DNA from: Apostichopus japonicus
Lineage: Eukaryota > Echinodermata > Holothuroidea > Aspidochirotida > Stichopodidae
Assembly (NCBI RefSeq): GCF_037975245.1
Contig: NC_092582.1
Coordinates: 15,836,077 to 15,900,076 of the forward strand
Reading direction: 5' to 3'
Length of the DNA stretch: 64,000 nt
Shown: piece after piece, positions 1 through 13,554 of the stretch
How the letters are laid out: each line of letters begins with the position of its first letter
Position numbering within the stretch: the stretch's first letter is position 1
Program-made: the position numbers and the translations under genes
Notes under the pieces: generated by a model
Seen by the model: the letters and a program-made list of their open reading frames with translations, nothing else
Told to the model about the DNA's origin: nothing
The model's database searches: none

Positions 1-344
1 ATAGGCGTATGCTACCATACGCTTTGCTACTCGTCGACCGCCGAAGTTTTCTGGTATACACCGATGTACACCAGGGAATCAGAGAGAAATAGCAGGCAGG
101 CCTTCCCAACCCCAAGAATAATCAATAAAACCTAAAACCAAGATCTCACACCGACTGTTTCCCTCCCATGGTTAATATATGCCATCAAATAAGAATAAGT
201 GTTTCAGGAATAAGTGTGGTTAGAAACCACTTTGGTTACTAAGGGCCAGACCATCGAGACTATACAGCATCGTCATTAAACTGTAGCCGTAAATAGTTGT
301 TTAAGATAACACGTAACGTTTGATTCATAGATGAATTAATATAA

Positions 345-396
<52 letters not shown>

Positions 397-3300
397 TTAT
401 ATATATTAATATATATATATAAAAGATGATCTTTGACAAGCTTTCTGTTTGAATAATCTCATTCATTGATCTTTACAATAACGTTGTATTATAACATCAA
501 CATAACCTGGATTTATTTTTTTTATGTCGTATTTTTTTCCCCTATGAAGTAATGCAACTAACCTTATTACTATTGCAGACTATATTATTATGCGATTATA
601 GGTTTACTTTCATCAAGTTCAACGAAACCAATATTTAATGTGATTGATCCGCTCGTAACTCATGTAATTTATGGGTTCGTTACACCTTGGCCGTCCGTTT
701 TGACAGTTTCACTCACGTTAGGGTTATCGATAGGTCAAAATCATCTAACCCTTGCCTAAGATTTTAGCTCCACCACATTCATTATAACGGGGGTCTTTCA
801 CCTTGACCAATATACGTGTATACAGAAATAGATAAGCCAAATTCCATTTGTGCGTCGTCATGGAGTTTCGGCTACAAGTGGGCGGGAAATACCAGCCGAA
901 AGATATGTCTAAATATCTTAAAAGTTCAGTTCCAAGCGAGCTGCAAAAAGATTTCTTTTTTTAAATTCATTCTAAAGAATACCAGAAAATGACACTGAAA
1001 CAATTTGTAGAGATTTTAATATATCAATCCGTTTGTAGGGAAGAATTTTTTTATTTATTTTTGATAATTATTATATTTAGCTGAATATTAATGAACCCTT
1101 TCCACGAAGCTCAGTATAACATAAGTGAAGTATACCACGTGACAAATAATGCGATGAAAACGAGACTTGTACTTAACGTATTACTGTCCCAGCATTTACC
1201 TTGATATGGATACGTCAAGAACTAGGTCGGGCGTCTGGAATTGAATGGTTTGAAGTCTAAGAATAGGCCTACGTTATTGTTTATTTCCGTATTTTTCCGG
1301 CTACCCTACTTGACTCGGAGTTGCGCTCCCCCACCCCCTCTCGTCGGGCCAATCCAGAATCGCTTCATATTGCGGAATTAGGCCGTTCCGTTAATTGTCA
1401 ATATTACTCGTTTTGGTGATTAAGTCCTCGTCCGTGTCATTGAGAGCAAAGTTATCTGCGTCTGGGACGTCAAAACTGCATTATTGGGGTGTGATAGTGG
1501 TCCAACAGAAAGACGAATGGGGACGGGGAGGGGTACAGATTATCAGAAACCTCGACACAGCTTTGAAAGATGCAGGTGGGGGATAGGAGTCAGACCAATA
1601 TGCAGTGGTTATGACGCACACGTGTAAGCATTGTGAAAATTACTGGGTGTTTGCCCGCCATCTACCACCCCCCCCCAACCTACCCCAAAACCACCCAACC
1701 TACCCCCAACGTCGGGGCTTAGATTATCCATTTAAATAACGATGAAAGAATGTGATAGAAAAGAAAATGACTTGCAGACATCAAATAAGGATATTTCCTT
1801 CAGTCTTTATATTCTTTATTGAAAAGTAACACTTTTAACCTCCATAGAATAATAGTCACTTTACAATCTTGTACAATCATAAACAAGTGATTACAAGTCA
1901 AACGTGGAAGACATGTTGCAGTGGACGGGTTATACTATACGGTCAAATTAACTGTCTCTGATATGAGAACAGAGGATGGACATAAAGTTACCTTCATGCC
2001 ACTGATAATATTCTGTTCACAAAATTAAATATATTGAAATATGGTTTATAGCTTATTCTCTTCTTACAACGGTAGGTCGTGTAACTATTGTGCAATGTTA
2101 GTTTCTTCCCTTCGATTTTTTTTAATATTTGCAAAGAAAAATATCATTTTATAGTGGTCACCGTCTGCGATACGTTTAATTTAAAAAAGTGATATTTATG
2201 ATAAGGTACAAAGGAGAATTAAACGTTTTAGATGAGAAAAGGTTTCGAACGGGTGTCCCATTTCGTGGGACATGTCGATCCTGCGCTAACAACAAGGACG
2301 AATTCTTTAGATATTATTTTCAGTTCATTCCTTCCAGGAGACAGATGCTCAAACCAGGATGAAGGAGGATGAAACAACGATCTCCCTGCATATAAACCCT
2401 TCTCAACAATACCTACTTGAAATTTGATTTTAAGCTCTTTATTTTCAAGACCTGCGATCGGTAGATCAATTCATTTGCCCCTTGTCAATAAGCTATTCCC
2501 CCCCCCCCCCCCCTTCCAAAGGTTGCTGAAGCTTTCGCAGTCAAGAAAATTCCTCAGACAATGGAATGGTATAAACGCTATTTCACAGGTATAAACCGTA
2601 CAATGGTATCAATGGTACAGTAATTGATGTGCTGAGCCGACTACCTGGCCTTTTGTAAATGAAAACGCCTCAAACTGTCAGGCTAGGCTACAATATATCA
2701 TAATATCACTGCAGCAAGTTACGTATAAGAATCTTGGGTTGATCACAAGCAAGTTCTATAAGTAAGTCTTTATACTCTTCTAAACTAGTTTGGTACAATT
2801 TCTTACCAGTTCCCAGTCTGAGAAATGAAAAGGGCTTCCGGAAAGGGAATATATATAATTGAAATAATCCATTTAACTGTCCACATCTTCAAAATGTATT
2901 TATAGAGTTATAACCGTGGCTGACAATGACATTTTTATGGTGTTAAAGACTTGAAGCTTTTGTAACAGACGACGAGAGAGTCTCTATATTAATTTTATTC
3001 TATAATATTGCTATTCTATTATATATGATATATCAATGAATCGAATCAATTGGCAAATTACAGTTACACACATAGCTGCAAAGGCTCATTACTTCTTTTT
3101 CTTTATATCTATCACACGTCTCTGGTCATATATATGTCATAACCCAAGTACCTTTTGTTTTATTTGGGGGGGGGGCGGGGTTGGAGGGTAGGCTGAGCTT
3201 TAATGTTGTAAATAAAATCGGTTATATCAGATTTTACCCCAAATATACCATACATTTTTAAAGACTTGACAGTCGTCAAGGCACGTTTTATTTTTAGACT

Positions 3301-3915
3301 AAGACAACCTTTCTCTCTCTTTATTGAACAGATTGGAATTTCAGTTTGTTTTCATTAAAAAAAAAATTAATCTAACAGAATAGAATAATTGATCGATCAA
3401 ATTAGAATAACAAAGAACTTGATAAAACGTAATCACGCTATTAAATGTATCGTCTTGGGACGATATTCGTATACCGTAAGATACCAAGATATGTTTTGGC
3501 TGTTTCATGTTTTGAGATATCGGCAGATCGTTATGATTTCAATTGAATGGATAATTGAAATTATCAATCTAAACACAATAGCAATTACAATGTTATTTAA
3601 ATGAAAACTGCATTGATTTGAAGCACAAGAAGTACAATAAATATCTCTTAGTTTAAAAGACACGACTTTAAGCTGATAAAGACACGCAATGGTCTTGAAT
3701 TATTCCACAACTCGACCAGATGAAATATCTGCGATGTCAGGATTTGGACGGAAATAACTGACCTAGAACTTCCATTCAGATATTGTTATTCTGTCATAAC
3801 TGAAATAATAATAATTATACGAATGTTCATTACCACCCACCGTAGTGTATGGCGTCATTCTACGTGCTAATATAATTTATTTTACAAAGAACCTGATTTC
3901 AGTCATCGCCATCTT
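1..3915. other. Region 3' of PRRX exon 3, no gene recognised
   Basis: AT-rich. Homopolymer C or G runs at about 1669, 2500 and 3171 and the TA run at 348. An OAR-encoding minus-strand exon was looked for and not seen. Confidence 0.6.
348..422. repeat. (TA)n microsatellite
   Basis: Long alternating TA run with a few interruptions near 390-408. Confidence 0.95.
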
Positions 3916-4224
3916 TCACCATCTCATACCGCCTCCATTTTGCGCCAGCATCCCGGAGGCGAGTCTACCGTAGGATACCGCCGCTGCCGCCGGGTTCCAC
4001 GTGCGCGATGCAGCCAACTGATTCATGGCACAAGGACGGGCAGCCACCGGTTGTTCGACGCTTATACCATTCAGCGAAGTGGTGGTTTTGCTTTTACTGG
4101 TTTTGTGACAGGACAAGGACGACACGTGCAGCGTCGCTGCGTTGGCTACCGTCCTGGCTGCTTTGGCTGCGGTCGCACTGCGTTCGTTTCGTCGAAATTT
4201 AGCGCGACGATTCTGGAACCACAC
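3916..4224 (-). CDS. PRRX1: PRRX exon 3 (homeodomain helix 3 and C-terminal region)
   Basis: The exon begins after acceptor CACCTATAG with V47[13 protein letters not shown], completing the homeodomain, and the frame stays open to a TGA at 3916. The rest is Ala/Ser/Thr-rich and contains [10 protein letters not shown]. If the donor G|GTATGAG at 3929 is used, the exon ends at 3930 and at least one more exon follows. Reading straight to the stop would give a protein without an OAR tail. Confidence 0.85.
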   Translation of the reverse strand: MWFQNRRAKFRRNERSATAAKAARTVANAATLHVSSLSCHKTSKSKTTTSLNGISVEQPVAARPCAMNQLAASRTWNPAAAAVSYGRLASGMLAQNGGGMRW

Positions 4225-7200
4225 CTATAGGTGGGAAAAGACAGACAAGTTGATGACATATTTTTTTTCTTTTAATTTCATTACATTAACAATTTACCAC
4301 TTCCAATGGGAGCCTCCTTAGTCATTTATGTTCCATAGGAAACTACATTTGCAACGGCTTTGCTGCTGAGGGCCCTCTTGGCATGTATTAATTACAATGA
4401 TAGCTTCGCCCCGTATCTTATATACAAAGTAACGAAATATAGGCTTAAGGAAGGAAACATGATTCAACTGTGATAACAAAAACAAACGAACAGCAAAATA
4501 AACGAAACTAAGAATGATTCCAACCCCCCCCCCCATTCACACACACACACCCCTCCCCTTCCTCCGCTCTCTCGTCTGTGAGGCAGCGTGGGTTATCACG
4601 TTTGTATACTGTTTATTTTTCTTTAGTTCTTTCACGGTCACATTCCCTATGTGAAAACTTCGTTGCTGCAGATAAGTATACGCCCTGTTCGATCCCTGGA
4701 TGGGATCCTTCATGGGTAATGGCCAATAGAAACAAAGGGGAATAATTTGTTATACATTTACAAAGAATGTTTTGAGGTAGAGGTAGAGGAATATATACCT
4801 GCACTCTAGCCTCTGTAAGATCTACTTTGTTAGCGATCTCTTCTCTAAGGAAAGCGTCTGGGTAGTGTGTCTTCTCGAAAACTTTCTCTAAAGCTTTCAG
4901 TTGGGCGTTGGTGAAGTTTGTACGATTCCTACGTGGTTTCTTGTTTGACGACGTTGCCATAGAAACAGAACTGTTATGATTAAAGTCGTGATATAAAATT
5001 GAATTCTGCCTGTCTGTGATTTCTGTAGAGAGCAAAAAAACAAAGACAATAAATAAATAAATAAAACAAAAATTTACAACTTGAATTGACGTTCTTGTAG
5101 ACAATACAAATAAGTTTTATTACAAGAAAACGTTCTTTTAAATTTGTATATATTTTTTAAATATATAATCGATTTAAATACAAGACATTTTAGGCAAAGT
5201 CAACCATGACTGACTGACACCACAGGCGTCCATTAAAATTGTATTAACAGTATAGTGACCAACAAAAGTGCCATGAAGGCAAGTTGTAACCAACTTGTCA
5301 CATTTTAACAAACATTGCATTTTACTCAGGTGTCTAACGTTTGCGTTGAAATGGTGGAAAATCCGTATATGCTCATCGTTTCAGTAACAATAATGTTCAA
5401 TTAATTCTCACGCAGTTATTTGGTTATAACCATCAGTTTTCATTTTTTTTTGTTATTTCCTATAATGTTTTTGCATTACTTGGCTCGTATCGCTTTTCGT
5501 TTTTACTTGAATATACTCGTTGATGTATCTTCTTTGTCAACGATTTGGTAATCACGAAGCTTTTCGCATTTCTTCTAATATACTATTTAAAACCATTTTC
5601 AATTTTATGAAGAAGCTATTAAATTCGCTATTCACATTAATGTTACACAATCACTTAACTCTTTAAATCTCTTCTCTTAAGCCTTCCGGAGTTTCTTGAA
5701 TGAAATAGGCGTACGATCGAGAGTTTTTTTTTCTGGGGCAGCCCATAGGGGCATCTTCCTGATGGGGGTGTATGGGCCGAAGCCCCGGAAACTTCAGTAT
5801 TTTGATATATTTTCATCTTCTGCCAAAATGACTGCGTGCTATAACTTTTAACAAGGAAGTTACTGTTAAATTTGAATTCTTTAGAATGCATGTGTGTCGG
5901 TACATGTATGTTTGAAAACGTGTTAACAATTTCCTAACTTGAGGTTCTATGGTTCTATTTATCGTTTTGCTTACAAGTATAAATCCAATTGCTCAGTTAA
6001 TTTGACGTTTTCGTTAACAATTTTCAATGTAAAGATTTGGAATTAGTCATCAATTTAAAATAGATTGAAGTATTTTGATTGCTGTTTGCATATAAATTGA
6101 CAACGTTTCGTATGCAAATGCAATTACTGAGCTATTCGCGGCTTAGGCAGACTCATGCACTTTCTGTATACATACATCGTGTCAGACACCATGACCTCTT
6201 GAAACGTCAAAGGATTTAATAACCAGTCGAAGTTGAGATTGAATGTTTCAGTCTATGCATCTAAGAGATTGATATATTCTACTGCATTAACAGATGTAAC
6301 GAAGGCTATCAGCCTATCACTTTGATTTTGTTTGTTAGTTATACACACTATATGTTGCCTTTCCACTTTTTAAGAACTCGGTTTACAACCACGACAGGGT
6401 CTGTGCACGAAAACCAAAACAACTTGATCCACTCTTATCCCATATAGTCACCCTTACATCGAAACTGTAACCACGTGATCATGACGGTGTTGCGTTAAGT
6501 CTGGTATCACGTGTCCCTTTCGAAAGGGAATTTGCATACGACACATACTCTCGGTTCATAAACATATGTTCGTTTAAGGAAAGTCACCCAAGAAAGGAGG
6601 AGTTTGGACACCAATCAACCGACTTGACTGATCCACTCTTAACCTCAGTCCCGCGCGCTTCTCTGCCTTTTGGCTAAGATCATCTAATATTCCCTTTCCA
6701 AGGTACTCGTAATACACATTTGACTGTCACATCTTCATGATCACACGGCCACCACGTTTATATCACATGTAGCTTTAACTATGTCACTCGATAAATGAAC
6801 GTTATCCGCGCGTGGTTTTACGTGGCTTTTATTGAACAAGACTTCAGACGCCCCTAGAAACACTTTGAATACCAAGGGACCACTTATGGACTGTTAAATT
6901 GCTAAATGGGTGCCGTGTGAGCGTCCAACTGGGACTACGAAATCATTGTGAAACGTAGACCAGGCCATTGTAACTCTTCACGTTGGCATCAAACATTCTT
7001 TCATTTTGTAGTTGCATGGATCATAGACACACACGCACTCGCACACACGCACACATATATAGGCGATGAGATTCTATGATATGCGGTCTGGTTTCGTTCA
7101 TGTTTTATAGCTTTATTAAACTTGAGAATTTTTATGATACTTAAATTAAATGCGACACAGAAAGATCGCCGACGTCCCGACACGTATTCACTTTGTTGTC

Positions 7201-7611
7201 AACTTAATGTGTTTTGTGTGTGTTTTTCTTCTTTCAAATCAACAAACGACACAAAAGCCGTACACGTCATGTAACGGTATAAAAGTGTAAAACATCAAAA
7301 CTAACAAGCACTTGCAATCCTTTGTCCCCCCCCCTCCCCTTTAATCAATAGTCTTCAATCCCCTTTCCGCTCGGTTCCCTCCCCCGTTCCCTCCTTGTGT
7401 TTCGCTCGAAGTAAATAGGCCTATCATGTTATTTCATCAAACGTGATATATTCAAAACTTTGAACAAATATTCCATTATACCGTGAGAATTAACCGCATA
7501 TAGCCTACTTAGGCAGTGGCGGAGCGTCCATATAGTCAGAGGGGACGGATGCCCCCTGACGGACTCAAATAAACTGCTGGCGCCCTTTTCAGCTTTTTAC
7601 CTTTTTACTTA

Positions 7612-7643
<32 letters not shown>

Positions 7644-10597
7644 TGTATTTATCATTATTGACTTTTTTATATCGCTCTCAAATACCTATTGACATTTGTC
7701 ACATTTTGTTGGTGTAATTTTCTGACAAAATGGCGATGACACCTATTTATTCTTCGTTTATCTGCAAATTAGCAAGGCCCGGAAAGGGTCATTTCCGGCG
7801 ATCTAGGGAGTATCTTTACTCAAAAAATTTCTGTACGCTCCGCGCCAACCTATGGTGGCGCTCCCGCTTAGATAGTGTCGAAAGCGCCCCTACAGACCAT
7901 TGTCGCCCCCCCCCCCTGACCAAGACCCCTAGCTCCGCCACTGTACTAAGGGGTTCTCAATTAATTTCATACAAGATTTACAGAGAAACATTGGTGGTAC
8001 AGGAGCGAAGAACTGTACGTAAAGCTAGATTGAGCAATGGGTAGTGTAAGCGATAAGGGGTGCATGCTTACTAAGCGTAAGGTCCTAATGGCCCGTACAC
8101 CCCGTTAGCTCAAGCTTATGTGTCGATTTTTATTTTCGCTGGTCTAATTGAAATCATTTAGGATCCGGATTTGAATGAGGACCGCGTTTGTGAGAAGCCC
8201 TGTTTTATATATTCGTATTGTATAGATCTACGTATTATCTAGGTGATTTACATTGTGCCTTGCCTTGTGAAACACATTACATAATTATGCATCGTACATG
8301 TGTAGTGGAAATAATTTCACGAGAATGTAAAATGTGTTTGTTGGCACAGTTTAATAAAAGGAAAACAGAAAATATTTTCGTTTCGGTTCACTCATGCAGA
8401 ATTGCCATTTTTGAGTCTCATTACATAATACTAATACTCATACCAAATTTGTTCATTGAATGAGATAAATGGCAAAGGCGTAGGTTTATCATTAATTGAA
8501 TCCTAAATATGATTCATATTTCTATATATTTTATTTGAACTTGATTGTTTACCATATCTAAATAAGTTGGGCAGTTTGTAGTATATAGTTGTTTGTATGT
8601 TTCAGGTTTTGTTTTCGACATTTAGCCTACATCGTGCCCTAACTTGTTTTCAGTGTGCACAGAATGATCTCAATAGCACATATACTAATTAACGTAAAAT
8701 ATTAAATATTTTCAATTTCAAATTTATTTCTCATTTGTTTGTACAATATAAATACAATATAACATTAACAGTAGGAAGGTTATCGTATATAAAGAACACT
8801 AGAAAACAGCAAGCTAGTGACCAAGAAATAATATAGCAACCGTACTATGATAAATAAACCAGTAACGGAAAACAACTGTCTGGGGAAAATGTAATCAAAT
8901 TTTGAAAGTGAAAATAGATTTGCATATGTTTAAATGCAAGAAATACCCGAAATAAGAAAGGGTAAGTAATTAGTTTCGGCAACTTTCGTTCCGGCTTGAT
9001 CTGCTTCCTTGTATGCAGTGCGTGCGTTTCATGATCTTTAGCCATCCTTCGAAACTATTCCCTCCTCCCCATTCCCCTTCCCCTTATTTTTTTGTTTCTG
9101 TCTTTTTCTTTTGTGTTTTCTAACCCCCCCCCCCCCCCCGCTAATAATACATGCCGGCAACAACAATGCACATGCAGTATAGGCCCCAACAAGTCAGTTC
9201 TCCTAAAATGTAAGTTTGTGTGTAGTCCATACTCAAACTTATCAAGGGTTTAATTAGTCAGATTAACTTAAGATCCTTGTGTTATGCAGAATATGCAGAA
9301 TAACAGTTTAGAAAACAAGTTTATTGTAAAATTTAAAAAAACTATACGTAAATTAAGTTGAAACTTATGAAATAATCAACTCATGCTAAAGGATTTTCTG
9401 GGGATAGACAAATATGATAATTGAAAAACCTTATGCACATAGTACTCTAGTGAAGCAATAATATTTTTCACTCAAGAATATTTTTCACTAAGTCCTAAAT
9501 AATGACAAGTGTGCATATACAATTATGAAAATTGATCGAAATATGACAGACATGTCAACGTCAAGCTGAATTTACTTTACTCTTAAAAAAAAATAGATTT
9601 GTCGTTCATTTATGAATATGAATGAAAGTGTACTTAAATCAGTACATTGCGTTTCAGATTTTTATATCCTTGTAATTACCGCACTGAATGTCATGTGCAA
9701 GTATAAGATTTTGAGTTTGTTTCCAAAATAAAATACTTTTAATTTAATAATTGTGGCTGACATGTAATAACGCAATGGAGTTATTACATGTAACATTGTA
9801 ATTTAGTATTATTTGTTTCCCAATATTCTTTGGACTGTAGGGACAGAAATTGTCACAAAATAATCAGTTTTTCATCCAATTTACTTTTATTTGAAATGCC
9901 ATACCCTGACTATTTTTTATGGCTTGTGCTTAATATTCTTCATGGTATTTCACGCTGCATGTATATATATGCACTTTCGTTATAACCTCGCCTTTTTTTG
10001 TGTGATTAACGATTTCTTCGCGATCACGTATATAGAAGATTTTTGCATGTATACCAAAATTGTCATAATATATTACACACTAAATACATAATTAGTATAT
10101 ATAATATATATTTTATTACACAAAACTCTGGTACAGTGGAATTCAGTGTTTATATGGACAAAGTTGCCACCGCACCCTATTCGCAGTGACGCAGACCACA
10201 ATTTTCATACTGGGGTGGGGTTAGATTTAGAACGTTTTACACGGGGTGGGGAGGGGGAGGAAAAGTTATTGGTTAAAAATATTTTTCATTTATTTGATAA
10301 AGTTCCCTTACCTCGACGACGATGACTTAGATGATTTTGTCGACAGCGTGACTTCGCGTCTTTCACGGCACACGAGGATCTCTCCTGGGTAGGAGTCTGG
10401 GGAAAATCTGCGAAAGGACCCGCCGTATCGACCTCTTCCAAGTCATCTAGGCGAGAGATAGGGAATCCACGAACGAGGGAAGGCGAGAACGCCTCGGCCA
10501 TTGTCGGCGATGTGTCAGGGTGGAAGGAGGGTTGTGTGAGTAACGGATGGGTGTAATCCGTGTGAGCAGGACACACCGATCTCATACTGTTCTCCAT
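3916..10597 (-). CDS. PRRX1: Paired-related homeobox transcription factor (PRRX1/2 orthologue), gene span of three coding exons
   Basis: Exons 10597-10312, 5022-4799 and 4224-3916 join in phase (1 nt + 2 nt, then phase 0) into 272 codons plus stop. Residues 45-55 read [11 protein letters not shown], resembling the N-terminal PRX motif of vertebrate Prrx proteins. A homeodomain occupies about residues 125-184, with [12 protein letters not shown] in the middle and [13 protein letters not shown] in helix 3, so it is a Q50 paired-type domain. The intron between homeodomain positions 46 and 47 is the classic paired-class position. Downstream, [10 protein letters not shown] resembles the conserved AVEQP segment of Prrx. 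In vertebrates these nuclear factors act in mesenchyme and skeletal tissue; the role here is inferred only. The OAR tail was not found, and a possible donor inside exon 3 (GTATGAG at 3929) suggests a further exon. Orthology to the PRRX group is strong; assignment to PRRX1 rather than PRRX2 is meaningless in an invertebrate single-copy gene. Confidence 0.9.
4225..4798 (-). other. PRRX intron 2
   Basis: Runs from donor CAG|GTATAT to acceptor CACCTATAG. A short CA run and C tract at about 4525-4555; nothing else seen. Confidence 0.85.
4799..5022 (-). CDS. PRRX1: PRRX exon 2 (homeodomain positions 1-46)
   Basis: The acceptor CTCTCTACAG lies just before 5022 and the donor CAG|GTATAT follows 4799. 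The exon encodes a short linker, then RRNRTNF and [12 protein letters not shown], ending at EARVQ in phase 0. The hydrophobic stretch that the open frame encodes upstream of 5022 is intron sequence and should not be read as protein. Confidence 0.93.
6655..6746 (+). repeat. U2 snRNA-like 5' end fused to unknown tail, copy 1 (PRRX intron 1)
   Basis: CGCTTCTCTGCC followed by TTTTGGCTAAGATCA matches the first 27 or so bases of metazoan U2 snRNA with one mismatch. It then departs into ATTCCCTTTCCAAGG and ends CATCTTCATGATCACAC. It is not a functional U2 gene: the branch-point-pairing region and Sm site are absent. Confidence 0.6.
7514..7943. mobile_element. Non-autonomous hAT-like element, copy 1
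   Basis: Terminal inverted repeats CAGTGGCGGAGC and GCTCCGCCACTG, flanked by TACTTAGG (7506-7513) and TACTAAGG (7944-7951), an 8-bp target duplication with one change. No transposase. A (TTA)n tract at 7614-7643 is absent from copy 2. Confidence 0.88.
10312..10597 (-). CDS. PRRX1: PRRX exon 1 (N-terminus with PRX-like motif)
   Basis: The reading frame starts at an ATG at 10597 (MENSMRSV) and ends at 10312 with donor G|GTAAGG, leaving one nucleotide of a codon. That phase matches the acceptor of exon 2. A second in-frame ATG lies at 10612 and the frame stays open further upstream, so the start is uncertain. [11 protein letters not shown] at residues 45-55 is the only conserved block; the rest (Pro/Ser/Thr-rich, then a basic end SHRRR) is variable in the family. 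Confidence 0.8.
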
Positions 10598-13518
10598 CGT
10601 AAATATAAACATCGAAAAACGAAAAATTCCCCCAAAACCGACCACAAATTCTATCGATTTCGATCAACCTGAAAATTATTTCTATAGGTAGTCTTTCAAG
10701 CTTTGATTTTTTATTTTGTTGGTTTTAAAACAATAAAATAGAAAACTTTCTTATTAGTCGAATTTATTTTGATACAAGTTATTAATGTATTTCGCGGCTT
10801 TATACTGTTTAGTCTGATAATTGGTGGAAATGGGTCGATATAGTCCGGTATAGGCTTATATATCAATTGACCATAGTAATTATAAAAAACAGAAAACGCA
10901 GTATTTATGCCTTGCGTTTCTTTTTCCGCATCGAAAGTTACTAATACATCTTATTTATCTATATAATTGACACTCAATTCCATGTTAACACGAAATAATA
11001 GTTGCAATGTTGATTCAAGCTCACCATCGTTGTCCAAGTTTACGTAACAAAAGTAATACGAAAATTACGAAAAATCGCTCAATTTCCTTGGAACAATTGT
11101 TAAATAACAACACCAGACACACTTCACCACGAACTCAGGAAAAACGAAATATAAAAAAAAACTTGGCGATTGTTAATCTGTCCGTAGAAATGGCAGCGAT
11201 ATAACGTTTATTGGTGATAAAATAACGACTGTATACTGTGTTAACTTTGAAATTGAAGAATATTTACCAACATATATTGTACTTGAGTATCAAGTTTTGA
11301 TGTCCACTGGGCTTTTCATATTTCCAACCGAAAACAAAAGTTGTTATTATGATAAATGAACAATAAAAAGTAAAACCACTGTCATATATATTATGACGGT
11401 CATCGAAACTAAATCCCACGCGAAACTTTCAGAAATTTAGAAGCTCAAAAAACTCCCACGAATTATAAGGAAAGGGCACACAAATTTGAAGCAAGTTTTG
11501 TTTACTGTTTTCGAATTTCAAGAACAACCATTAAAACTACTTTCACAAACAGTATGAATTTCTAATAACGGATAATATTAACATTGTTAGTATGTATTAA
11601 AGATTGTCTTGTTTTACAAACATACGGTACTGACCAACTTCGTTACAATCAAATCAATCAAGTATGTCGTTGTTTTACTTAACAACAAACCAAATTGGGA
11701 TTATACTAAATATGAGAGGGTGTGAAGACGAAACCGCTGCATTTGAGAATGTTTAGAGACAAGATCCAAGTTGTTAATTCATATTTAAAGTCGGTTATGT
11801 GGACCCTAAATATACGAACTTACATGCTTTATTGGTGTATTCTCGAGAACTTAAATATATAAAAAAAACCTGTCCTTCGGTAAAATAATAGATTTCAAAG
11901 TTGCTATACTTTTGATAAAAGTTGACTTTCTTCAAACTTTCTGAATTTGTAAAATCGCTTCCCGTTGCTTCCTAGTCAGGTGAAATGGTTTTGAGTTTCG
12001 AGAACATATTTACTCACACAATTGTTCCTCGCAGAACACTTTCGATGGTTCTTACGTAGAAGTTGTCCGGGAAAGTAAAACCATGCATGGCGTTCGGGTT
12101 GCATTCTAATAACAGTCACTTCGAATAAGAATCCCACATGGGTATATAAGTTCACTTGGAATTATGCGTCACTCTTTGTGTTGGACGCGAAATCGGACCG
12201 TGACGTAAAGAAAAGTTTGAAAATGAAAACAAAAATGATCCTTAATGATGATAAATTAAAATAACAGAACCGGAAAAATCTACCCAAACAGGAATCCATC
12301 TTCAAGTATTAATAACTAAAAATTGTTGTCTTACCACTTCAAAATTTGGCACGAAACTGATTTAACTTTGTGGATTAAGTTGGCTTAAAATATTTCTGAT
12401 GACATAAATCAAGAAGAAATCCTATCCAAATTTCACCTTGACATCGACGATCGATTGTTTTGTTTACATATTTGTATTTGTAGACATGTTCGTTGTTATA
12501 GGGATCGAGTGTACAAAAAAAACCAAGACGGGTCACGAGGTTTATATGATTCACGGGTTGGTTGTTGACTTGCCTGTATCACTGCGTACTTCAACACGAT
12601 TGGACCTTTTCCCCGGTAGAAGAACTTCCTGAGGTTTCTGTATATAGACGGCTCTGGGCTCGGTGACGAGACCAGCGTTAAGGGTATACTATAAGTGGCT
12701 TCCAGAAATACCAGGGCTTAAATTAGGTTACTATAACCAGGCGATAGAAGACCCTAGAATCTAGGACTATATCTGAACTTCTTTTTGTATGTCAACTTGA
12801 CAAGTTTGCTTGACAAGTTGTCAATAGTGTTTGCATGGACATTCTTTCAACGCCGGAACCGGTACGTAAGGAATCATGTTGAGAAGGTTACAGGTACAAA
12901 GTAGGACCGTGTTTGCATGCAATGTTTCTATAAATAGTTTGATTTTAAATATAGTTTATGTCTCTATCGAAGCGAATTAAGCATTCACAGAAACAAAGAC
13001 ACCGAAAGGAAAGGAATTAACAAAAACGCCCCAAAAAAGTTTTCAAAGCGATGATTTTCATGCGGGGCGTGGTTGCCCAACAGGCGGCACAGATTTCAAT
13101 GCCACTAAACACTGGTTGTCATGCCAACACCCTATCCAACTGTGGATACTCTGCCTGTGCCTTGCCCTTGTCTTGTACCCCCCCCCCCCCTTACCCTTAT
13201 CATACAGCAAGGTACCTTACTGACTACATATATAGTTTATTTGATAACATATATGCGTAAATATGTTCATTTTAATGGCCTATTTAATTAATCGTTGATC
13301 TTGTAAAAAATGACAACCGATAGCAGAACTCTCGTCGAACTGGTGACGGAGAAGAAGGAATACGGAGAGAAAGGTGGAAGTCGGGGGGAGGGGAAAGAGC
13401 GGGTAAGAATGTTTACTGTATGGGGATTTTATAATCGAACGGCTCCGTAAAATCAACTGAGGAAGTTATTTTTATATTAATAATACAAATAGTTTTGACT
13501 TGAAAGTGACGGTACAAG

Positions 13519-13554
<36 letters not shown>

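Larger units (their letters stand above)
5023..10311 (-). other. PRRX intron 1
   Basis: 5.3 kb. It holds the U2-like repeat at 6655 and the hAT-like element at 7514. C runs at 7325 and 9124. The remainder is AT-rich with no recognised exon. Confidence 0.8.

Noticed and set aside
6655-6746. Functional U2 snRNA gene
   Set aside because: Only the first part matches; branch-recognition sequence, Sm site and 3' stem-loops are missing.
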